Positions 10,201 to 17,279 of a stretch of 64,000 bases of DNA are shown here, piece after piece (the first letter of the stretch is position 1; each line of letters starts with the position of its first letter). Below the pieces are notes generated by a model. The model saw only the letters and a list, made by a program, of their open reading frames with translations. It did no database searches and was not told where the DNA came from. The translations under genes were made by a program, and so were the position numbers. The DNA lies in assembly GCA_900319695.1 (NCBI GenBank), contig ONPN01000014.1:27790-91789 (forward strand), given 5' to 3'. This stretch comes from an uncultured Eubacteriales bacterium. Lineage in GTDB: Bacteria > Bacillota > Clostridia > Oscillospirales > Oscillospiraceae.

Positions 10201-10593
10201 GCGGGCGGTCTTGAGCTCGTCCACGGCACTCAGCAGCATGGCCTGCATCTCTGGCCGCCGCTGGGCCGCGCCATAGACCGTGAGCCGCGCCCCGACCCCT
10301 TGCAGGGCCAGCGCCATGCACAGCATACGCCCGCCCTGGTCGAGCCATGGGGCCGCCGCACCGCCGTGCCTTGTCTCAAGGGAGCGCGCGAGGCCCGTGA
10401 AGCTCAGCACCTCGGCATAGAGGGAGAGGCGGTCCCCGCAGACGCGGCAGAGCTCGCGCTCGGCCTCGTGGCTGTACTGCTCCGGTACGAGCAGGATGTT
10501 GCTGCCGACGCCGCGCGCCATATTCTCCTTGATCTCGCCGATGAGCGCGGCGGTCTTACCCGTCCCCGCCCGACCGATCAGAAATCTCAGCAT
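7255..10593 (-). CDS. addB: ATP-dependent helicase/nuclease subunit B
   Basis: Second subunit of the AddAB complex, 1112 residues. The N-terminus carries a Walker A motif, GRAGTGKTAAL. The C-terminal nuclease domain reads VVDYKTGRKEF, so both AddA and AddB keep nuclease residues (two-nuclease AddAB, one per strand). The iron-sulfur cluster that staples the nuclease domain is supported by one Cys upstream of the nuclease core (FASCRFAYF) and three after it (NACLHCDYYDAC). It is the first gene of the addBA operon; no clear promoter was identified in the roughly 100 bp upstream, beyond which lies a repeat-rich gap. Confidence 0.97.
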   Translation of the reverse strand: MLRFLIGRAGTGKTAALIGEIKENMARGVGSNILLVPEQYSHEAERELCRVCGDRLSLYAEVLSFTGLARSLETRHGGAAAPWLDQGGRMLCMALALQGVGARLTVYGAAQRRPEMQAMLLSAVDELKTARVDAEQLLTAAAECPDGLGDKLRDLALVLEAFDATAGNGRVDPSDRLTYLAEQIDDGGLAPNTKVFVDGFIDFTRQEQEVLCAMLRQGIALTVCLTLDDFYGESEVFALSRRAAHMLEKAAEELGQEVKVSVMEADAAGENALRFFAEHMFDYTDASFPGPAPIRLMRAESVSAECEQAAALCLELARDHGCRWRDIAIVARGFDDYRGTLESVFRHYGVPLYTAARSDLMAKPLPALIACAYEIIQGGWAPDDMVSYLRTGLVGLEEAECDELESYLFKWQLRGSAWQRARDWRQHPDGYGGEYTPEIEEKLERINALRRRVAGPLRSFEKAAREAETATAQAQALAGLFRDLRLPETLSRRADALQALGREKSASETRQLWELVVGALEQCDAILGDSAMDCEHFGRLFTLMLSKYDVGTIPVSLDRVTAGDFDRNRRRDIKHLIVLGASENRLPMAEEGGGVFSLDERQRLLELDIELGPGGDSELWREFALIYYTLTLPSESLSLLCPASDADGAALRPAFVFRRAQALFGVEAENADLTDARMSAEGPALNLAAQAIHGGGGRERAAADYFAETAPERSAALKAASELTRGSLSKEGVARLYGKKLRLSASRVEKFASCRFAYFCQYGLKARPHTPAGFEPPEMGVFMHYVLENVAREVGQRGGFRNVTDEELRALTDHYVETYVHEELNDFQEKSNRFVYLFRRLRENVGRVVADMAQELRASDFTPLDFELNFAEASDIPPIELGEDAEAMSLIGIADRVDGWLHDGKLYLRVVDYKTGRKEFNLSEVLNGMNLQMLLYLFTLSDGGEARYGHEIVPAGIMYIPARSPMLSADAKPDAESVEAERAKELRRSGLILDDAALQEAWEHGNEKRYIPIKFKYNKPSEDSIASLERLGLLDRHIRRQLKGMAKQLRAGSIAADPYYRSQSDNACLHCDYYDACHFVEGRGGEKSRYLPKYSPAEVWAMMEEGERHGGI

Positions 10594-10690
10594 GGTATCA
10601 AAACCCTTTCCGATGTACTTGTTTGCTCTATTTTATCAAATCCCGGCTCGGGAGACAAGCCTTTGACGCTGTCATGGCAAGCCGGTGCTT

Positions 10691-10757
10691 CAGCCCTCTC
10701 AGTCACAATGCTTGCGGGAGACGCATTGTGACAGCTCCCCCGGAGGGGGAGCCAAGC
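10691..10757. repeat. Short palindromic repeat (CTCAGTCACAATG...CATTGTGACAG)
   Basis: Inverted arms GTCACAATGC and GCATTGTGAC surround a short loop, followed by a GCTCCCCC/GGGGGAGC hairpin. It is non-coding and directly abuts the next repeat. This is a REP-like unit in the 445-bp gap between addB and the antitoxin gene. Confidence 0.5.
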
Positions 10758-10875
10758 GCAGGGGCCGATGCCCTCATCGGCCCGGCGGTACACGGTATGT
10801 TGCCCGTATTCGCCCGGGCGCGGAGGATTCGGGCAGGTCGTGCCGCCGGGCGACCGCGAGGGTCGCCCCTACGGA
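10758..10875. repeat. Palindromic repeat, second copy of the 730-835 family
   Basis: Begins with the same GGGGCCGATGCCCTCATCGG hairpin as the copy at 730 and ends with GGGCGACCgcgaGGGTCGCCCCTACGG. The middle differs. Non-coding. Confidence 0.55.
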
Positions 10876-10881
10876 AATAAT

Positions 10882-10984
10882 TTAGGGCAACACCGCATAA
10901 TTCGGCAAGAGCAGATCCTGAGAAAATTTGGGTTCTGATAAAGGCACTTTTTCGCAGATGTACTTTGTGTACCTCAAGAAAAAA
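10882..10984 (+). mobile_element. Small mobile repeat (TTAA-type MITE), copy A, truncated
   Basis: About 100 bp nearly identical to 34096-34204 and to the left part of 48077-48243. It starts TTAGGGCAACACCGCATAAT and stops after CCTCAAGAAAAA, so the right third is missing. It lies immediately before the antitoxin promoter region. No protein of its own; it would need a transposase elsewhere. Confidence 0.7.
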
Positions 10985-10997
10985 TAGCAATCTAATC

Positions 10998-11016
10998 TGC
11001 TATATTATATACAGCA
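10998..11016 (+). promoter_or_regulatory. Candidate operator/-10 region of the toxin-antitoxin pair
   Basis: The imperfect palindrome TGCTATATTATATACAGCA contains TATATT/TATATA and lies about 22 bp before the antitoxin start, where RelB-type antitoxins usually autoregulate. The heptamer AGCAATC also occurs on both sides. Inference from position only. Confidence 0.35.
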
Positions 11017-11038
11017 ATCAATAAGTGAGGTGTGACTT

Positions 11039-11356
11039 ATGCCAAGAATATCAAGTCGGACGGCGAGTGTTTTTACTCGCGTTGACCCCGACACAAAGGC
11101 GCAGGCTGAGATAATCTTGAACCAGCTCGGCATCCCCATGTCCAACGCGATCGGCATGTTTTTGAAACAGGTCGTGATCCAGCGTGGGATTCCTTTCGAC
11201 ATGAAGCTCCCCGCTTCCGTGCCCGTCGCGGTCGGCAGTCTGACGCAGGAGCAGCTCAGCCGGGAGCTGCAAAAGGGCATGGACGATATTGACGCAGGGC
11301 GTGTCGTTTCCGCCGACGCGGTCGAGGCGGAGATGCGGAGCCTGTACGGCGTATGA
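11039..11356 (+). CDS. RelB/DinJ-family antitoxin
   Basis: A 105-residue ribbon-helix-helix antitoxin. The N-terminal segment (SSRTASVFTRVDPDTKAQAE) forms the DNA-binding strand and first helix; the pattern ILNQLGIPMSNAIGMFLKQVV is the classic RelB/DinJ second helix. The remainder would wrap the toxin. RBS AAGTGAGG lies 8 bp before the ATG. The stop codon overlaps the toxin start (ATGA), the usual coupling in type II modules. It probably represses its own promoter together with the toxin. Confidence 0.9.
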   Translation: MPRISSRTASVFTRVDPDTKAQAEIILNQLGIPMSNAIGMFLKQVVIQRGIPFDMKLPASVPVAVGSLTQEQLSRELQKGMDDIDAGRVVSADAVEAEMRSLYGV

Positions 11357-11679
11357 AGATCGTATACACCTATGCTGCCCGTCAGGATTTGTGGGAAATA
11401 TACGAGTATATCGCCTTTACGCTCCTTGCCCCGGAGACAGCGCGGGCTCTGACAGACAAGATTATGTCGGAGATACGTTCTTTGGAGAAACTTTCGGAAC
11501 GCAACCCTTTATACAGGGATGAACCATGGCACAGTCTGGGCATACGATCCATGAAGGTCAAAAACTATCTTGTTTTCTATACCTTGCAAAAGGAGTGCGA
11601 GACCGTCACCGTCGTGCGTATCCTGTACGGCGGGCGTGATATCAGCCGCCAACTTGAAGAGGCAATTGAATTGCAATAA
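11353..11679 (+). CDS. RelE/ParE-family toxin
   Basis: A 108-residue toxin of the ParE/RelE superfamily, translationally coupled to the antitoxin by a 4-bp overlap. The N-terminus KIVYTYAARQDLWEIYEYI and the C-terminal half VKNYLVFYTLQ...VVRILYGGRDISRQL match the plasmid-stabilisation (ParE/RelE) fold, including the conserved R-I-x-x-x-x-R-D/H-type ending. It could act as an mRNA interferase or gyrase inhibitor; sequence alone does not decide. Followed by a terminator at 11694. The module sits next to a repeat hot spot, a common location for acquired addiction genes. Confidence 0.88.
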   Translation: MKIVYTYAARQDLWEIYEYIAFTLLAPETARALTDKIMSEIRSLEKLSERNPLYRDEPWHSLGIRSMKVKNYLVFYTLQKECETVTVVRILYGGRDISRQLEEAIELQ

Positions 11680-11693
11680 CAGTTTACCGCAGG

Positions 11694-11725
11694 ACGGAGA
11701 GATTTCAAAGGTCTCTCCGTTTTTC
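11694..11725 (+). terminator. Terminator of the toxin-antitoxin operon
   Basis: Stem ACGGAGAGA / TCTCTCCGT followed by TTTTTCT, 15 bp after the toxin stop codon. Confidence 0.8.
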
Positions 11726-11806
11726 TATTATGTACCATTACTGTAAGCGCTGAAAAAGGTTTGAAAAGCGGTAAATTGAGTATTGCGAGGTTTTTTTCGC
11801 TCTCCC

Positions 11807-11835
11807 TTGCATAATTCAGCTGATAATGCTAAAAT
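11807..11835 (+). promoter_or_regulatory. Promoter for the aminotransferase gene
   Basis: TTGCAT at 11807-11812 and TAAAAT at 11830-11835 with a 17-bp spacer, ahead of an AAGGGGG ribosome site and the ATG at 11864. Confidence 0.55.
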
Positions 11836-11863
11836 ATAGCATCAAAACCAAGGGGGCGTACAC

Positions 11864-13054
11864 ATGAAGCTATCATCCAAAATGCAGCGCTGCGGCCTGT
11901 CTCCCATGCGCAAGTTCAATCCCTACGCGACAAAGGTCAAGGAGCGCGGCATCAAAATCTATCACCTGAACATCGGCCAGCCGGACGTCGAGACGCCCGC
12001 GCCCTTCTTCCAGGCGCTCAAGGACTTTGACGAGAAGGTAGTCGCCTACGCGCCCTCCAGCGGTATTCCCGCCTATCTGGATGCGGTGCGCGGCTACTAC
12101 AAGCGCATCGGCGTGGAGCTGACGCGCGACGAGATCCTGCCCACCACCGGCGGCAGCGAGGCTTTGCAGATGACCTTCGCCACCATCCTCGACGACGGGG
12201 ACGAGGTCGTCATGCCCGAGCCTTTCTATCCCAACTACGCGACCTCCGTCACCCTCGCGGGGGCTTCGATCCGGCCTATCCCCACCTTTGTGGAGGAGGA
12301 CTACTTCTACGCCGACCGCGCGCGCGTCGAAGCCTGCATCAACGAGCACACTCGCGCCATCTTTGTCACGAACCCCGGCAACCCCACCGGCTCCATCCTG
12401 AGCCCCGAGCAGCTCAAGCTCATGCTGGACATCGCCAAGGAACACGACATCTTCCTGATCTGCGACGAGGTCTACCGCGAATTTGTCTACGCGGGCGAGC
12501 CGCTGCTGAGCGGTCTGCAATTCCCCGGCTATGAGGACAACGTCATCGTCATCGACTCGGTATCGAAGCGCTTCTCCGCCTGCGGTGCGCGCGTCGGCTG
12601 CGTGATCTCCAAGAACAAGGAGTTCATGGCCCAGGTCATGAAGTGGTGCCAGTGCCGTCTGGCCTCCGCCACGGTGGATCAGATCGCCTCCGCCGCGCTC
12701 TACGGCATGGACCCCGACTACTTTGAGGCCGTGCGCGCCGAGTACAAACTGCGCCGCGACACGATGGTGGCAAAGCTCAAGGAGATTCCCGGCGTTGTGT
12801 GCGGCGTGCCCAAGGGCGCGTTCTATGTCATGTGCGCCCTGCCCGTGGACGACGCCGACAAGTTCCAGATGTGGCTGCTGGAGGAGTTCAACGACAATAA
12901 CGAGACCGTGCTCTTCGCCTGCGGGGAGCCGTTCTACGCCACCCCCGGCCGCGGCAAAAACGAGGTGCGCCTGGCATACACCATCAACGCCCCCGACATC
13001 GCCCGCGCCATCGACATCCTCAAAATCGCGATCGAGAAGTACAACAACCGGTAA
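11864..13054 (+). CDS. Class I/II pyridoxal-phosphate aminotransferase
   Basis: Fold-type I PLP enzyme of the aspartate-aminotransferase family, 396 residues, cytosolic. The substrate-binding motif NPGNPTGS is near residue 170, and the PLP-lysine lies in DSVSKRFSACGARVG near residue 232. The N-terminus (MRKFNPYATKVKERGIKIYHLNIGQPD) is typical of this family. It would transfer an amino group between an amino acid and a 2-oxo acid; aspartate, aromatic or branched substrates cannot be distinguished. Own promoter at 11807 and terminator at 13111, so it is probably monocistronic. Confidence 0.92.
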   Translation: MKLSSKMQRCGLSPMRKFNPYATKVKERGIKIYHLNIGQPDVETPAPFFQALKDFDEKVVAYAPSSGIPAYLDAVRGYYKRIGVELTRDEILPTTGGSEALQMTFATILDDGDEVVMPEPFYPNYATSVTLAGASIRPIPTFVEEDYFYADRARVEACINEHTRAIFVTNPGNPTGSILSPEQLKLMLDIAKEHDIFLICDEVYREFVYAGEPLLSGLQFPGYEDNVIVIDSVSKRFSACGARVGCVISKNKEFMAQVMKWCQCRLASATVDQIASAALYGMDPDYFEAVRAEYKLRRDTMVAKLKEIPGVVCGVPKGAFYVMCALPVDDADKFQMWLLEEFNDNNETVLFACGEPFYATPGRGKNEVRLAYTINAPDIARAIDILKIAIEKYNNR

Positions 13055-13110
13055 ACCGTTGTAAGGGACATTCACGAATGACCCGCGCGGAACATGGATA
13101 AACCATGCGG

Positions 13111-13157
13111 AAATCCCCGGCGAGTACGCGACAAACTGCGTATTCGCCGGGGATTTT
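13111..13157 (+). terminator. Terminator after the aminotransferase
   Basis: Long stem AAATCCCCGGCGA / TCGCCGGGGATTT, extended by TACGC / GCGTA across one mismatch, then TTTT. About 60 bp after the stop codon. Confidence 0.75.
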
Positions 13158-13167
13158 ATGCCGTTAT

Positions 13168-13206
13168 TGGGGCTTTTGCCGCCGGGCGATTCATGAATCG
13201 CCCCTA
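13168..13206. repeat. Half copy of the GCCCCTACGG palindromic repeat
   Basis: GCCGGGCGATtcatgAATCGCCCCTACGG matches the right-hand hairpin of the repeats at 730 and 10758. Only one hairpin unit is present. Confidence 0.5.
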
Positions 13207-13255
13207 CGGTTTCGGGCAGACATTGACAAAAAGTTGTGCCTTGCGCTGTGCTTCT

Positions 13256-14215
13256 TTATTGTTCTTCTTCCCATGTCCGCTCGCTGATGATGTAGCGGGG
13301 GCGCTGCTTGGTCTCCATGTAGATCTTGCCAATGTACTCTGCGATGATGCCGAGACAGATGAGCTGCACGCCGCTGACAAAGCAGATGATGCAGGTCATG
13401 CTGGCCCAACCCGCGACGGCCTTGCCGCAGAGCGCCGTGATCAGCGCCCAGATGCAGAAGATGAAGCTCACGGCGGCGATGATGAGACCGAGGCCGAAGA
13501 TCATGCGCAGGGGCTTGACCGAGAGGCTGGTCACTCCGTCCACCGCGAGGGCCAGCATTTTCTTCAGCGGATAGTGGCTCTCACCCGCGATGCGCTCAGC
13601 CCTCGAATAGCTGACGGACGTGGACTTGAAGCCGACCAGCGGGACCATGCCGCGCAGATAGAGGTTGACCTCCTTGAAATTGGCAAACTCCTTGAGGACG
13701 CGGGCGCTGATGAGGCGGTAGTCGGCGTGATTGAAGACCACCTCCGCGCCCATCATGGCGAGGAATTTATAAAAGCCCTCGGCGGTGAAGCGCTTGAAGA
13801 AGGTGTCCGTCTCGCGGCTGGAGCGCACGCCGTAGACCACCTCGCAGCCGTCGAGATAGGCGTCCACCATCTTGTCCATGGCGTTGATGTCGTCCTGACC
13901 GTCGCAGTCGATGGAGATGGTGATGTCGCACTTGTCGCGCGCCTCCATGAGCCCGGCCAGCACCGCGTTCTGGTGGCCGCGGTTGCGGCTCTGGCTGATG
14001 CCGATGTAGTGCTCGTCGTCTTTGGCGAGCATACGGATGATTTCCCAAGTGCGGTCACGGCTGCCGTCGTTGACAAAGAGGACGCGGCTGTCCTCGGTGA
14101 TTTTTCCGGCGGCGGCGAGATCCAGCAGCTTCTGGCGGAAGAGCGGCGCGGTGATGGGCAGAACCTCCTGCTCGTTATAGCAGGGGATGACGATAAACAG
14201 TCTCGGTGTTTTCAT
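13256..14215 (-). CDS. Glycosyltransferase family 2 with C-terminal membrane anchor
   Basis: GtrB/dolichol-phosphate-mannose-synthase-like enzyme of 319 residues. The GT-A fold starts VVIPCYNEQEVLP (written FIVIPCYNEQE here), and the metal/nucleotide-sugar motif is SIDCDGQDD near residue 100. Two hydrophobic helices occupy roughly residues 230-290. Relatives transfer a sugar from a nucleotide donor to undecaprenyl phosphate at the cytoplasmic face. It overlaps the next gene (14212) by 4 bp. That gene encodes a multi-spanning glycosyltransferase, which could use the lipid-linked sugar on the outer face. The sugar is unknown. Confidence 0.9.
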   Translation of the reverse strand: MKTPRLFIVIPCYNEQEVLPITAPLFRQKLLDLAAAGKITEDSRVLFVNDGSRDRTWEIIRMLAKDDEHYIGISQSRNRGHQNAVLAGLMEARDKCDITISIDCDGQDDINAMDKMVDAYLDGCEVVYGVRSSRETDTFFKRFTAEGFYKFLAMMGAEVVFNHADYRLISARVLKEFANFKEVNLYLRGMVPLVGFKSTSVSYSRAERIAGESHYPLKKMLALAVDGVTSLSVKPLRMIFGLGLIIAAVSFIFCIWALITALCGKAVAGWASMTCIICFVSGVQLICLGIIAEYIGKIYMETKQRPRYIISERTWEEEQ

Positions 14216-15630
14216 TGGCTTCTCCTTTCCTCCCGGACAAAGCCGTGAGCGGCAAAGATGATCAAAACAGGGATCAGCGAATAGTGATAGCGGTTTGCGA
14301 CCTCCACCAGCATATGGGCCAGCGTGAGGCCGAGGAAAAACAGCGGCAGCAGCAGACCCGCGCCGAGGGAGCGTGAGCGGAACATTTTGTCAAGGCCGAC
14401 AAAGCCCGCGATCAGGACGCCGTAATAAAACACATTGCAGACGGCCATGCCGATTTTCACAAAGCGCTCCGACCTCGTGAAGCGGTAGGTGTAGCCGCCG
14501 AGCTCGTCATTGCCGAGGAAGGAAAAGAGCTTTGTCCCCAGCAGCTTCGGGAGGTCGATCCCGGAGGCGAGGCGCTCCTTGACATGGGGGATCATGCTCT
14601 TCTGTGCCTCGTCCGCGCTCATGCCCTGCTTGAGGTAGGCCGTCAGCAGGTCCATGTCCGCGTCGGTGTAGCGGCCGCCGGTCTCCTCATTGAGGCCGAC
14701 ATAGATGTTATACCAAGGCACGGAGGCGATCTCCTGGCCGAGGCGGTTTTCGACGTGGCTGTCCCAGAGCGCGCCGGCCCCGCGATAGAGGCCCAGCATG
14801 GCGGCGAGGGCGACGAGCCAGAGCGCCCAGCGGCGCAGGTTCCTTGCCTCGTCCCCGCGCAGGAAGACGAGCCAGAGCGCGACGGAGATAAGCAGGATCG
14901 CCGCGATGGGGCGGATCAGGTTGATCGCGGCGAGCAGGAGGCCGAGGGCCGCGATCCCGCAGACAGCGGGCCAGGGAGAGGCGCCGCGCATCCGCTTTTC
15001 CAGACGCAGAAAGAGCAGAAAGAACAGCAGGATCAGAAAGGTATAGATCGGCTCGGAGAAGATGAGGGAGTTCAGCATCAGCTTGCAGGGCGTCACGGCC
15101 CAGAGCAGCGCCGCGAGGAAGGCCGCGCGCTCGGACAGCAGCTCCCGGCCCAGGAGCCAGACGAGATACGCGCTCGCGCTCGTCAGAAGCACGTTCAGCA
15201 CCGTGACCGCGAAGACCGACTCCCCGAAGACTCTGATGAGGGCGCTCAGCACCGTCGCCGTGCCGAGGATGTGCGGGTACATGGCGACGTACCAGGCGTC
15301 GGGGATCTCCGTCCCCCGCGCCAGCGCCCGGGCCACGTCCCAGTATTCCTTATAGTCGCTGAACGGCTCAATGCGGATGACGAGCACCCAGATGAGGTTG
15401 ACGGCAAAGCACAGCAGCGCAGCCCACAATCCGGCATGGCGCGGAACGGGCAGGGGCTTATGGCGCAGAAGCGCCGAAAGCCCCGCTGCCCAGGCCGCGC
15501 CGAGGGCCAGGGCGTAGAGGTAGGAACGGCTGCCGACGCCCTCCCTCACGATCAGCGCGAAGCCGAGGCCAAGCGCCGCGAGCAGCACGCCCAGCATGAT
15601 TCTTTTCAAAAAGACGGAGGCTTTCTCCAT
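14212..15630 (-). CDS. Multi-spanning membrane glycosyltransferase (GT39/PMT-like)
   Basis: A 472-residue integral membrane protein with about 11 hydrophobic segments. After the first helices, an extracellular loop carries the acidic/aromatic stretch PFSDYKEYWDVARALARG, and a later one carries AWYVAMYPHILG, as in dolichyl-phosphate-mannose or ArnT-like enzymes that use polyprenyl-phosphate sugars as donors. It is the upstream gene of a two-gene operon with the GT2 enzyme, which would make the donor. The target (teichoic acid, glycolipid or protein) cannot be read. Assignment to the exact family is by topology and motif placement only. Confidence 0.75.
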   Translation of the reverse strand: MEKASVFLKRIMLGVLLAALGLGFALIVREGVGSRSYLYALALGAAWAAGLSALLRHKPLPVPRHAGLWAALLCFAVNLIWVLVIRIEPFSDYKEYWDVARALARGTEIPDAWYVAMYPHILGTATVLSALIRVFGESVFAVTVLNVLLTSASAYLVWLLGRELLSERAAFLAALLWAVTPCKLMLNSLIFSEPIYTFLILLFFLLFLRLEKRMRGASPWPAVCGIAALGLLLAAINLIRPIAAILLISVALWLVFLRGDEARNLRRWALWLVALAAMLGLYRGAGALWDSHVENRLGQEIASVPWYNIYVGLNEETGGRYTDADMDLLTAYLKQGMSADEAQKSMIPHVKERLASGIDLPKLLGTKLFSFLGNDELGGYTYRFTRSERFVKIGMAVCNVFYYGVLIAGFVGLDKMFRSRSLGAGLLLPLFFLGLTLAHMLVEVANRYHYSLIPVLIIFAAHGFVREERRSQ

Positions 15631-15782
15631 GTTGTTCTCCCGCTTATTTAGTACAGAATATTATACTCCCTTCGGGGAAAAACATCAATCGTTTTGTTGC
15701 GGTGCCGGGGCGCTCGCCCTTTTCTTTTGGGCTTTCCTGTGATACAATGTCACAAAACAAGCATGAAGAAGGAGGCGGCGGC

Positions 15783-17006
15783 ATGAAGCAGACGCGGGAA
15801 TATCCGCTCTTTACCGTCACGAAAAAAGGGACGCGCTGGGTTGAGGGGGGCCACCCCTGGATCTATGCGGAGGAGATCATCGCCAAGAGCGCCGAGCCCG
15901 AAAACGGCGGCCTTGCCGACGCGGTGAGCGAGGGCGGCAAATACCTCGGCACGGGGCTGTACAGCCGGGAGAGCAAGATCGGTCTGCGTCTCGTCTCCCG
16001 CAACGCAAACGACCGCTTCGACGCGGACTTCTGGCGGCGGCGCATCCGCTACGCCTGGGACTACCGCAAGACCGTGATGGACGTGCCCGATCTCTCCTGC
16101 TGCCGCGTGATCTTCGGCGAGGCCGACGGCTTCCCCGGACTCACGGTGGACAGGTTCTCGGAGCTTCTTGTCACGCAGACCCTCTCTGCCGGGATGGAAC
16201 GGCTCAAGGACGTGATTTTTCCTCTGCTGGTGGAGGTGCTGCGCGAAGACGGTCAGGAGATCAGGGGCGTCTTTGAGCGCAACGACGTCGCCATACGGGC
16301 ACTCGAAGGACTCGAGCAGAACAAGGGCTGGTACCCCCTGCCCGGCGAAACGCCGCCCGCGAGCGCCGTGACCGAAATCTGCGAAAATGGCGTTTACTAT
16401 GCAGTTGATGTGGAAAACGGGCAGAAGACCGGCTTTTTCCTCGATCAGAAGTACAACCGGCGCGCGGCGGCAAAGCTCGCAAAGGGCCGCCGGGTGCTGG
16501 ACTGCTTTACGCACACGGGCTCCTTTGCGCTCAACGCGGCCCTCGGCGGGGCAGAGCATGTGACGGCGGTAGACGTGTCTGAGAGCGCCGTCGCCATGGC
16601 CGAGGCCAACGCCCGCCGCAACGGCCTGGAGGGGCGCATGGACTTCGTGGCGGCGGACGTGTTCGAGCTGCTGCCCACGCTCAAGAAGGGCGACTATGAT
16701 TTCATCATCCTCGATCCCCCGGCCTTCACCAAGTCCCGCAAGACGGTGGGGCAGGCAGAGAAAGGCTATAAGGAAATTAACCTCCGTGCCCTGCGCCTTC
16801 TGCCGAGGGGCGGGTATTTTGCCACCGCGTCATGCAGTCACTTCATGCCGAGCGAATTGTTTGAGAAAATGCTGCGCTCCGCCGCCCTCGACGCCGGAGT
16901 GGAGCTGCGCCAGATCGAAGCCCGACAGCAGGCCCCGGATCACCCCATTTTGTGGAACGTGCCGGAGACGGATTATCTGAAGTTCTATTTATTCCAGGTC
17001 GTATAA
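15783..17006 (+). CDS. Class I rRNA methyltransferase, RlmI-like
   Basis: SAM-dependent methyltransferase, 407 residues from this start; GAAGGAGG lies 8 bp upstream, so this ATG is preferred over one at 15702. The N-terminal PUA-like domain (GHPWIYAEEI) precedes the RlmI-type core. The SAM site is VLDCFTHTGSFALNAALGGA followed by VTAVDVSESAV, and the catalytic motif is FIILDPPAFTKSR. Family members methylate C5 of a 23S rRNA cytosine. Monocistronic, followed by a terminator hairpin at 17008. Confidence 0.9.
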   Translation: MKQTREYPLFTVTKKGTRWVEGGHPWIYAEEIIAKSAEPENGGLADAVSEGGKYLGTGLYSRESKIGLRLVSRNANDRFDADFWRRRIRYAWDYRKTVMDVPDLSCCRVIFGEADGFPGLTVDRFSELLVTQTLSAGMERLKDVIFPLLVEVLREDGQEIRGVFERNDVAIRALEGLEQNKGWYPLPGETPPASAVTEICENGVYYAVDVENGQKTGFFLDQKYNRRAAAKLAKGRRVLDCFTHTGSFALNAALGGAEHVTAVDVSESAVAMAEANARRNGLEGRMDFVAADVFELLPTLKKGDYDFIILDPPAFTKSRKTVGQAEKGYKEINLRALRLLPRGGYFATASCSHFMPSELFEKMLRSAALDAGVELRQIEARQQAPDHPILWNVPETDYLKFYLFQVV

Positions 17007-17007
17007 A

Positions 17008-17248
17008 AATTGGCTTCCCCAATACATGGGGAAGCCAATTTCAGACTGTAGACAAAGTCGGTTTCTGTCATTGCGAACCAGTGACCGATGTCACTGGTGT
17101 GGCAATCCGTATTCCCCGAAAGCCGCATCAAATCGGACATTCTACCGGGGAACGGATTCCCACGCCAGTGTTGCGACACTGGCTCGGAATGACGGGAGTG
17201 GTGTCTACACATTGAAACTGGCTTCCCCGTTCCGCGGGGAAGCCAATT
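17008..17248. repeat. 240-bp nested palindrome with terminators at both ends
   Basis: Outer hairpins AATTGGCTTCCCC/GGGGAAGCCAATT (17008-17040) and TGGCTTCCCC/GGGGAAGCCA (17219-17245) are near copies. The first ends rlmI and the second lies after tctA. Between them, TTTCAGACTGTAGACA faces TGTCTACACATTGAAA, and inside these GTCATTGCGAACCAGTG...GGCAATCCG faces CGGATTCCCACGCCAGTG...GGCTCGGAATGACG. The inner unit is a widespread palindromic repeat type in gut Clostridia. It fills the 273-bp gap between the two convergent genes. Confidence 0.6.
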
Positions 17249-17279
17249 TTTATACTGTTGGATTGATTCGCAGTGAAGA

